Below the pieces are notes generated by a model, which saw only the letters and a program-made list of their open reading frames with translations, did not search any database and had not been told where the DNA came from. The translations under genes were made by a program, and so were the position numbers. 64,000 nucleotides of DNA, taken from Desulfurivibrio sp. GTDB lineage: Bacteria > Desulfobacterota > Desulfobulbia > Desulfobulbales > SURF-16. The DNA lies in NCBI GenBank assembly GCA_003605035.1, contig QZKJ01000086.1, positions 1 through 64,000 on the forward strand, read 5' to 3'. Below, in pieces: positions 1 through 5,252 of the stretch (positions within the stretch are counted from its first letter, which is position 1; the number at the start of each line of letters is the position of its first letter).

Positions 1-53
1 TGGCTGGATGGTGCAAAATTGACCTTGCGGTTCAGTTGACATGGCAATGATAA

Positions 54-215
54 ATGTTAGCGGCTGTGTCGGTTATAGCCCGCGCGAAAATCGGTGATCT
101 ATCAAATAAAGAGCTTACCGCTTTCAAGGAATTTGCCAAGGTCCTCCTGGGGCTATCTGATGAACAAATCCAAATAGCCTTGCGGGCCGGAGATTTTATA
201 GAGGTGCAACCATGA
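54..215 (+). pseudogene. C-terminal remnant of a RelE/HigB-type toxin
   Basis: A short open frame (53 codons from the ATG at 54) ends with residues resembling the C-terminus of HigB/RelE-superfamily toxins: a KELTAFKEFAKVLLGLSDEQ-like helix followed by an acidic tail. Family members are usually about 100-115 aa, so the catalytic N-terminal part is absent from this frame. An in-frame stop at 51-53 lies directly upstream, and I found no matching toxin frame in bases 1-53. Its stop overlaps the start of the antitoxin gene (ATGA at 212), the usual toxin-first coupling of higBA. It could be a frameshifted, dead toxin, or an intact gene interrupted at the window edge by a frameshift or sequencing error. 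Confidence 0.5.
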
Positions 216-517
216 GAAAATCAATCGCAAAATCAATCACATGCACTATCAAGGACTTAAACAAGAGTGGTGTGGTTGACGAAATCACCATGAAAAACAT
301 TGAAAATCTGTGTATCCCAGATGTTCACGAATATACCCCGGAACAGATTATTTCTATTAGAAAGAAGTTCCGCCTTAGCCAGGCTGCTTTGGCTTCAATA
401 TTCAATATAAGCCCCTCAACTGTCCAAAAATGGGAGCAAGGTAATAAAAAGCCTACTGGTGCTTCCCAAAAATTGCTTGACATCATTGAACGGAAAGGAC
501 TGCAAGCACTCGTATAA
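212..517 (+). CDS. HigA-like XRE-family antitoxin
   Basis: The 101-aa protein has a C-terminal Cro/C1 helix-turn-helix at about residues 45-95 (pattern IRKKFRLSQAALASIFNISP, then TVQKWEQG), typical of HigA antitoxins encoded after the toxin. It overlaps the preceding toxin remnant by 4 nt. HigA proteins neutralise their toxin and repress the operon through the HTH. Because the toxin looks truncated, this may be an orphan antitoxin or regulator. Confidence 0.8.
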   Translation: MRKSIAKSITCTIKDLNKSGVVDEITMKNIENLCIPDVHEYTPEQIISIRKKFRLSQAALASIFNISPSTVQKWEQGNKKPTGASQKLLDIIERKGLQALV

Positions 518-563
518 GCTCTAAGTCATAAGCCAAGGAAAAGGCCCCCCGGGATCCACCGGA

Positions 564-633
564 CCCACCGGGGACGTTGTTGAATTAGTGCCCACCGGGG
601 ACGTTGTTTGCCCACCGGGGACGTTGTTGAATT
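564..633 (+). repeat. Three direct copies of an 18-23 bp RAYT-associated repeat
   Basis: The 18-bp core CCCACCGGGGACGTTGTT occurs at 564-581, 591-608 and 611-628. The first and third copies extend with GAATT to 586 and 633. A 17-bp piece of the same sequence recurs inverted at 1666-1682, just after the transposase gene. CCC-ACC-GGG can form a very small hairpin. The layout matches REP-type sequences that accompany RAYT transposases. Confidence 0.85.
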
Positions 634-686
634 TGATGAATTATTGTTGCAGGCTGCTGGTTGATTACAGATAAACGGAGAAGGCC

Positions 687-1658
687 ATGCCGCGACAAGC
701 AAGATTGGATGTGCCTGGCACCTTACATCACGTGATCATCCGGGGAATTGAGAAACGACAGATTGTTGATGATCTGGAAGACCGCGAGCTATTTGTCTCC
801 CGGATGGGGAAATTGGCTGTTGAGACCGGGACGACGGTTTATGCCTGGGCACTGTTGACGAACCATGCCCATATCCTCCTGCGCAGCGGTGCAGAAGGAT
901 TACCAAGGTTCATGAGACGATTTTTGACCGGCTATGCGGTCACCTACAATCGCCGCCATAACCGGCATGGCCATCTTTTTCAGAATCGATACAAATCCAT
1001 TGTTTGCGATGAGGATGCTTATTTCAAGGAACTGGTACGTTACATTCATTTGAATCCGCTGCGTGCCGGACTGGTAAAAGATCCGCTGGCGCTGGAAAAA
1101 TATTCCTGGTGCGGGCACGGCGTTATAATCGGCAAGCGTAAAAACGATTGGCAGGGTCGAGAATTCGTACTGAACTGTTTCGGCAGAACGGCCAGGGCAG
1201 CAATCAGAAACTACCGGGAATTTGTCGAGGCCGGCATTCCAGCGGGCAAGCGGCCCGAGTTGGTGGGAGGCGGCTTGGTCCGTTCTCTCGGTGACTGGTC
1301 GCAGGTTGTGTCGTTGCGCCGGCATGATAACCGCGAGTCGACTGATGGACGGATTTTGGGGAGCGGGGATTTTGTGCAGCGTATTCTCGACGAGGCGGAA
1401 GAACGGCAGAAGCATCATTTCTCCGCGGTCACCCGCAGAAAAAATATTGGTGAAATAATCACCAAGATATGCGAAGAAGAGGATGTCAGCCAGGCGGAAT
1501 TACGCTCTGGCAGTCGACGGCGTGCAATTTCTCTGGTACGGTCACGCTTGGCCCAACTGTTGGTTGAGGTTCATGGCATACCCTTGGCCATGGTGGCACG
1601 GGAATTGGGTGTTTCCACTTCCGCGGTAAGCAAAATTCTCAACCGTAGCCGAGGATAA
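687..1658 (+). CDS. REP-associated tyrosine transposase (RAYT, Y1_Tnp family)
   Basis: The 323-aa protein has the Y1 transposase domain at about residues 1-145, starting MPRQARLDVPGTLHHVIIRG. It has the HUH-type segment NHAHILL near residue 60 and the conserved region around RYIHLNPLRAGLV near residue 115, which follows the catalytic tyrosine region. The C-terminal part (about 255-320) adds a helix-turn-helix (MVARELGVSTSAVSKILNR), as in longer RAYTs. The enzyme is expected to cut and join single-stranded DNA at REP-like hairpins. It is bracketed by copies of a matching repeat. The frame is uninterrupted, so it may be active. Confidence 0.92.
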   Translation: MPRQARLDVPGTLHHVIIRGIEKRQIVDDLEDRELFVSRMGKLAVETGTTVYAWALLTNHAHILLRSGAEGLPRFMRRFLTGYAVTYNRRHNRHGHLFQNRYKSIVCDEDAYFKELVRYIHLNPLRAGLVKDPLALEKYSWCGHGVIIGKRKNDWQGREFVLNCFGRTARAAIRNYREFVEAGIPAGKRPELVGGGLVRSLGDWSQVVSLRRHDNRESTDGRILGSGDFVQRILDEAEERQKHHFSAVTRRKNIGEIITKICEEEDVSQAELRSGSRRRAISLVRSRLAQLLVEVHGIPLAMVARELGVSTSAVSKILNRSRG

Positions 1659-1665
1659 GTTGACG

Positions 1666-1682
1666 AATTCAACAACGTCCCC
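1666..1682 (-). repeat. Inverted copy of the RAYT-associated repeat
   Basis: AATTCAACAACGTCCCC is the exact reverse complement of the end of the direct repeats at 570-586 and 617-633. It starts 8 bp after the transposase stop. Confidence 0.85.
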
Positions 1683-1712
1683 ACCTCCACCCACAAAAAT
1701 ATTGAATACCTC

Positions 1713-1728
1713 ATATCGATCATGATAT
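1713..1728. promoter_or_regulatory. Imperfect palindrome before vapBC, possible autoregulatory operator
   Basis: ATATCGATCATGATAT is an imperfect inverted repeat 35 bp upstream of the antitoxin start, in an AT-rich stretch. AATATCGAT-like half-sites recur nearby (for example CATATCGAT at 1743-1751, next to the ribosome site GGAGG). VapB-type antitoxins usually bind such inverted repeats. The operator role is inferred. Confidence 0.35.
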
Positions 1729-1762
1729 CATAATACAAAAAGCATATCGATGGAGGACTACT

Positions 1763-1969
1763 ATGAAAACTGTAACTGTTTCACCTAAGTTTCAGGTGGT
1801 AATACCACGTGACGTCAGACAATCTTTACAACTGCGTCCAGGGCAAAAAATGCAAGTTATAGAATATGAGGGCAGAATAGAACTTATACCTGACCGGGAT
1901 ATTTCTGAGCTTCGAGGGTTCCTCAAGGGAATCAACACTGATTTCGAGCGGGAAAATGACAGGGTATGA
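1763..1969 (+). CDS. VapB-like AbrB/MazE-fold antitoxin
   Basis: The 68-aa protein begins with a SpoVT/AbrB swapped-hairpin domain at residues 2-45 (TVSPKFQVVIPRDVRQSL, then LRPGQKM), followed by a short acidic/basic tail that would wrap the toxin. A GGAGG ribosome site lies about 8 nt before the ATG. Its last codons overlap the start of the PIN-domain gene by 4 nt (ATGA), the normal vapBC arrangement. It should neutralise the toxin and repress its own promoter. Confidence 0.88.
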   Translation: MKTVTVSPKFQVVIPRDVRQSLQLRPGQKMQVIEYEGRIELIPDRDISELRGFLKGINTDFERENDRV

Positions 1970-2337
1970 ATATCATTGATTCTTCAGCTTGGTTGTCCTA
2001 TTTCGCGGATGAACCGTCGGCAGGCAATTTCCATGACCCAATTCAGGCAACTGAATTACTTATCGTGCCAGTAATTACAATATACGAAGTTTTCAAAGTT
2101 GTCCTGAGAGAGGCTGGCGAGAATGAAGCATTACAAGCAATCGCGGCAATGCAAAAAGGGAATGTTGTTGATTTTACGATTAATTTAGCAACAGCGGCTT
2201 CAAGGCTGAGTTTGAAACATAAGTTGCCAATGGCTGACAGTATTATTCTTGCCACCGCAAAACAGTATGATGCTATCCTCTGGACACAAGACGTCGACTT
2301 CAAAGACATTCCAGGGGTAAATTATTTCCAGAAATAA
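1966..2337 (+). CDS. VapC-like PIN-domain ribonuclease toxin
   Basis: The 123-aa protein has PIN-fold features: an early acidic residue in MNIIDSSAWLSYF, a mid-domain glutamate in TIYEVFKVV, and C-terminal acidic residues in ADSIILATA and WTQDVDFKDI. Those residues normally hold the divalent metal used to cut RNA. Its length is typical of VapC. It is translationally coupled to the AbrB-type antitoxin. The exact RNA target cannot be read from the sequence. Confidence 0.88.
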   Translation: MNIIDSSAWLSYFADEPSAGNFHDPIQATELLIVPVITIYEVFKVVLREAGENEALQAIAAMQKGNVVDFTINLATAASRLSLKHKLPMADSIILATAKQYDAILWTQDVDFKDIPGVNYFQK

Positions 2338-2499
2338 TACCGCCGACCTGAGCATCATAGGGACCGTCGAGCACCGGCGTTTTTCTGAGCAATGCCCAGC
2401 TCATAGGTGACGAAAACATGCAGCCGAGAGTCGGCCGCCCCTTTGCTCAACGTTAGGCCCTGGCTGAATCTCTTCACACCCGTAAGGAGATTTTCTGCA

Positions 2500-2658
2500 T
2501 TGGACATCCCACGGATCTTCAACATCACCGAAAGTGCTCACCTCATCCATAACCCGTTCACCCCCGAAAAGCTCGCCACTCTCGGCGCGGCGCTGCGTCT
2601 GGAAAGGGGGACCCGGGTGCTCCGTGGCGGCTTGACTAAACCGTCAGGCGAAAATTAA
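2500..2658 (+). pseudogene. N-terminal fragment of a SAM-dependent methyltransferase
   Basis: A TTG start at 2500 lies 9 nt after a good ribosome site (AAGGAGA, 2484-2490). The protein starts LDIPRIFNITESAHLIHNPF and continues to a GTRVL strand where class I methyltransferases have motif I (DLGSGSGE). Here that motif is lost: the frame reads LRGGLTKPSGEN and stops at about 52 aa, against roughly 230-270 aa for the family. This is a truncated and probably inactive gene. Confidence 0.6.
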
Positions 2659-2680
2659 TTAAAACTAATGAGTTAAAATC

Positions 2681-3289
2681 ATGAGAAAACTTATCGCCAT
2701 TGAATTTATCACCCTTGACGGCGTGATACAGGCGCCCGGAGGCTCCGAGGAAGATGCTTCTGAGGGTTTCAAGTATGGCGGCTGGGTGGGTTCCTATATG
2801 GACGACTTTTCGGGTAAGGTGATGGGGGAGCAGATGTCGTTAAAACAGTCTGAGCTGCTTCTTGGCCGGAAGACATACGATATCTTCGCTGGATACTGGC
2901 CGCACCACGCTGCTGGTTGGCCCGGCATCAACGAAGTAAAAAAGTATGTTGCGTCTCACGACTCATCGCTCAAACTTGATTGGGAGAATTCTGTGCTTCT
3001 TTCTGGCAATGTTGCGGAAAAGGTGAAGGAACTGAAAAGCGGAGACGGCCCCGACCTGCACGTATGGGGAAGCGGCAATTTGATACAGACGCTCTTGAAG
3101 AACGATTTGGTTGATGAATTGTGGCTCAAAATTTTCCCTGTAACGCTCGGTCCCGGCAAACGCCTGTTTGCCGAGGGCACGATTCCGGCAGCTTTCAAAT
3201 TGACAGACAGCCAAGTGTCGCCACTCGGCGTTATTTTTGCCAAGTACAAGCGTGCCGGTGAAGTGATGACAGGAGCGCTTGGAGCTTAA
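2681..3289 (+). CDS. Dihydrofolate reductase / RibD C-terminal-like reductase
   Basis: The 202-aa protein matches the DHFR-like RibD_C fold: an N-terminal strand with [13 protein letters not shown], the [14 protein letters not shown] segment near residue 70, the [23 protein letters not shown] nucleotide-binding region near residue 125, and [11 protein letters not shown]. Proteins of this type are small NADPH-dependent reductases, mostly with unknown substrates and common in mobile gene cassettes. It stands alone, about 20 nt after the methyltransferase remnant, and is followed by an attC-like stem-loop. True DHFR activity is not implied. Confidence 0.85.
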   Translation: MRKLIAIEFITLDGVIQAPGGSEEDASEGFKYGGWVGSYMDDFSGKVMGEQMSLKQSELLLGRKTYDIFAGYWPHHAAGWPGINEVKKYVASHDSSLKLDWENSVLLSGNVAEKVKELKSGDGPDLHVWGSGNLIQTLLKNDLVDELWLKIFPVTLGPGKRLFAEGTIPAAFKLTDSQVSPLGVIFAKYKRAGEVMTGALGA

Positions 3290-3321
3290 ATTTTTGTATC
3301 CATGCAGAGAATCGCATCATC

Positions 3322-3384
3322 GCCAAACGGATAAGGTTAGATTTTGAGAGCGAAGCGAACCAAAATCTGAATCGTTTGTTGGGC
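3322..3384 (+). repeat. attC-like recombination site / stem-loop
   Basis: The 63-bp segment starts with GCCAAAC and ends with GTTGGGC, the latter fitting the integron core GTTRRRY; the two ends pair with one mismatch. The centre has a perfect 8-bp stem (AGATTTTG / CAAAATCT) around a GC-rich loop. Length, end motifs and position 32 bp after a cassette-like reductase gene fit an integron attC site. No integrase gene is present, so a plain terminator-like stem-loop remains possible. Confidence 0.4.
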
Positions 3385-3637
3385 AAGCCCGGACTCTATA
3401 TATAGAAAATATCTTTTTGGGGTGCGGTGGCCGGATCAGGCCAGTTTGGGATCAGTGGCTTCTGGTTCCCGAAAAATTGCTCTTTGAAAGAGAATGTCCT
3501 TGGGAAATTGCCTTTCAGCAGCCAAGAAATGTCATTTTTTGAGCGCAGGAATCCCTGCCGATAAAGTCGGATTTTTGCAAAAATGAAATGGATTCCGCAG
3601 ACTCTCGGTGGCGCACAAAATAATATTCGCAAAAACG

Positions 3638-3668
3638 CATCAAATTGATGTATAATATGGCATCAAAT
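3638..3668 (+). promoter_or_regulatory. Promoter and operator of the Phd/ParE pair
   Basis: An inverted repeat CATCAAATTGATG (3638-3650) directly abuts a perfect -10 box TATAAT (3651-3656), and a third half-site GCATCAAAT follows at 3660-3668. Binding by the Phd-type antitoxin would cover the promoter, the standard autoregulation of such operons. Confidence 0.65.
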
Positions 3669-3699
3669 AAGAATCATTCAACGGATAAGAGGTGAAAAG

Positions 3700-3978
3700 A
3701 TGCCAATCAGCATAACCGAAGACATCAGATCCATAACAGATTTAAAACGTAACACAAACGCTGTGTTGGATCAAATTCATAAAACCAAACGGCCAGTGAT
3801 ATTAACCGTTAATGGCAAAGCCGAGGCAGTCCTTGTTGATGCCAAAGAGTATGAGAAAATAACTAATGCATTCAACTTGTTAAAACTGCTTGCCCCCGCA
3901 GAAGAAGATGTAAAGGAAGGGAGGCTTTCCGACGCTGAAGAATTTTTCAAGGAGTTCAAACGTGGCAAAGAAATATAA
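3700..3978 (+). CDS. Phd/YefM-family antitoxin
   Basis: The 92-aa protein has an N-terminal Phd/YefM DNA-binding fold (ISITEDIRSITDLKRNT, then RPVILTVNGKAEAVLVDAKE) and a charged C-terminal tail that would mask the toxin. It overlaps the following ParE-like gene by 17 nt and sits directly behind a promoter with repeated GCATCAAA half-sites, which suggests autorepression. Confidence 0.88.
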   Translation: MPISITEDIRSITDLKRNTNAVLDQIHKTKRPVILTVNGKAEAVLVDAKEYEKITNAFNLLKLLAPAEEDVKEGRLSDAEEFFKEFKRGKEI

Positions 3979-4261
3979 TGTAAAGTTAACTTTCAATGCC
4001 CGAAAAGACCTCGAACATATCTTTTTTTATATCGCTGAAGACAGCCTTAATAATGCTCACAATTTCATTCTCGAATTGGAGCAGAAAATTTACAGCCTCG
4101 ACACAATGTCAGAACGTTTTGCCTTGATATCGGAAAACGTCTTTTTTTGTACAAACTATAGGCAAATCATCCACAATAAATACCGTGTTATTTATAAAAT
4201 AAGTGGAGAATCTGTTTACATAATGAGAGTCGTTCATGGGGCAAAACTCATCGCTTTATAA
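3962..4261 (+). CDS. ParE/RelE-superfamily toxin
   Basis: The 99-aa protein has the ParE/RelE fold: an N-terminal pair of helices (ARKDLEHIFFYIAEDS) and the C-terminal strand set YRVIYKISGESVYIMRVVHG, which is typical of plasmid-stabilisation proteins. ParE members poison gyrase and RelE members cut mRNA on the ribosome; which applies here is not evident. It is coupled to the Phd-type antitoxin by overlap. Confidence 0.85.
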   Translation: MAKKYNVKLTFNARKDLEHIFFYIAEDSLNNAHNFILELEQKIYSLDTMSERFALISENVFFCTNYRQIIHNKYRVIYKISGESVYIMRVVHGAKLIAL

Positions 4262-4411
4262 AAAAAAATCAAAAAGACCTTCAAGTGGCGGAAAGGCTCA
4301 ATTGCCGGGCAGGATCGGATTCCGGCCAGGCGACCGGGCGAAGGCGATGCCCAGCAAATCAGTCAAATATCAAAATGTCAAGCCTGACACCGGCATTGCT
4401 GAGGAAATTTC

Positions 4412-4828
4412 ATGAAAAAACTGCCTCTTTTTCTGTCCATGGTGTTTGCCCTAACCCTTGTATTATCCGCCCAACCGGCGCTGAGCAAATTATACCGGTG
4501 GGTCGATGATAAGGGAAATATACGTGTTACCGAGTATCCTCCGCCAGCCGCAAGCCCGGGCCGCAGCGATGCAGCGCCGAAAACGCATGCTGCCCGGCAA
4601 CAGGTTGAGCTCTATGTCACCAGTTGGTGTCCCTACTGCAGAAAAGCGGAGGATTTTTTCCGTTCCCGGGGAATTCCTTATAAGTCCTATGACATTGAAA
4701 AGGATAATGAAGCAGCTGCCAGGAAAAAGCAGCTTGACCAGCAAGGAGGTGTGCCTTTTGCCGTGATAAATGGTTTTTCCATTCATGGGTTCAACCCGGA
4801 AGCGTATGCCGAGGCCCTGCAAAGATAA
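4412..4828 (+). CDS. Secreted glutaredoxin-like protein with N-terminal DUF4124
   Basis: The 138-aa protein has a signal peptide at residues 1-25 (hydrophobic core [15 protein letters not shown]), a DUF4124-like segment ([19 protein letters not shown], about 28-48), and a glutaredoxin domain (about 65-138) with active-site CPYC in [16 protein letters not shown] and the cis-proline segment [10 protein letters not shown]. This suggests a periplasmic thiol-disulfide protein, perhaps helping the many disulfide- or heme-bearing exported proteins made nearby, though the link is only by neighbourhood. It is the last intact gene of the accessory strip. Confidence 0.85.
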   Translation: MKKLPLFLSMVFALTLVLSAQPALSKLYRWVDDKGNIRVTEYPPPAASPGRSDAAPKTHAARQQVELYVTSWCPYCRKAEDFFRSRGIPYKSYDIEKDNEAAARKKQLDQQGGVPFAVINGFSIHGFNPEAYAEALQR

Positions 4829-4874
4829 AAGTCGCACCAAATCCTATCGCGGCGCCTATGCTTGTAAAAAATTC

Positions 4875-4973
4875 ATTCCAAGGCTCTTCGAACCGTTTTT
4901 CACCACCAAGGAAGTGGGCAAAGGGACGGGACTGGAGCTTTCCATCTACGACATCGCCAAGAAGCACGGCGGG
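4875..4973 (+). pseudogene. Fragment of a histidine kinase ATPase domain
   Basis: One frame reads [20 protein letters not shown] followed by [13 protein letters not shown], which is the F-box and G2-box region of a HATPase_c domain. Nothing before or after it in frame is kinase-like. A conserved GLGLS is changed to GLELS. This is a relic of a larger kinase gene. Confidence 0.65.
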
Positions 4974-5156
4974 AAACGGCATTATTCTGACCACTGGCGG
5001 TAAAAAGAAAGGCCCCCGATTTCCGGGGTGGATCGGCAGATCCGCTCCGGAAAGCAAAGGGCCTTGGTTGAAGAGGGAATGTTGACGCTTAACGGCTGGT
5101 CGCCATATAACCCTGCCACCTCGTTTGCATGGTTAACCGCGAACCCCGTCAATTTC

Positions 5157-5190
5157 GTTCACCGTGGCAACCGAGGCCGCCACGGTGAAC
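5157..5190. repeat. Perfect 12-bp stem-loop downstream of the adhesin gene
   Basis: GTTCACCGTGGC (5157-5168) pairs with GCCACGGTGAAC (5179-5190) across a 10-nt loop. It lies about 60 bp past the minus-strand adhesin stop and may help end or protect that transcript, although no T-run follows on either strand. Confidence 0.5.
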
Positions 5191-5252
5191 CGCGTTGCAT
5201 TGCGGGGAAATGAACTGACGCCTAGGAGGCCGCTGTCGAAGTGCGTCAGCCG

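Larger units (their letters stand above)
564..1682 (+). mobile_element. RAYT element with flanking inverted repeats
   Basis: The unit consists of the three direct repeats (564-633), the Y1-type transposase gene (687-1658) and an exact inverted 17-bp copy of the repeat end (AATTCAACAACGTCCCC, 1666-1682) starting 8 bp after the gene. RAYTs are domesticated IS200/IS605-like single-strand transposases linked to REP/BIME repeats. Whether the unit moves as a whole cannot be told from one copy. Confidence 0.7.
3290..3699 (+). other. Intergenic stretch with stem-loop and toxin-antitoxin promoter
   Basis: There is no convincing gene here. The first third holds the attC-like stem-loop (3322-3384). The middle (about 3390-3630) contains no feature I recognise; a 78-codon minus-strand open frame looks like chance. 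The end holds the promoter/operator of the next toxin-antitoxin pair. Confidence 0.6.
4829..5252 (+). other. Intergenic region with gene debris and a stem-loop
   Basis: The stretch contains a histidine-kinase fragment (4875-4973) and a 12-bp perfect inverted repeat (5157-5190). Otherwise no coding signal stands out. It separates the + strand accessory genes from the minus-strand adhesin gene. Confidence 0.6.

Noticed and set aside
564-633. Three spaced direct repeats as a CRISPR array
   Set aside because: Repeats of 18-23 bp with gaps of 2-9 bp are too short for spacers, and the same sequence reappears inverted beside the transposase.
2388-2458. Possible second attC site ending in GTTAGGC
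   Set aside because: The inner hairpin GCCGA-GAG-TCGGC is present, but the left end GCCCAGC pairs poorly with GTTAGGC; noted only as support for the cassette idea.
3396-3632. Minus-strand open frame of 78 codons
   Set aside because: No ribosome site, no recognisable motif, and it lies in a spacer between two cassette-like units.
4285-4509. Open frame of 74 codons before the glutaredoxin gene
   Set aside because: No ribosome site, no family resemblance, and it overlaps the well-supported glutaredoxin gene in another frame.
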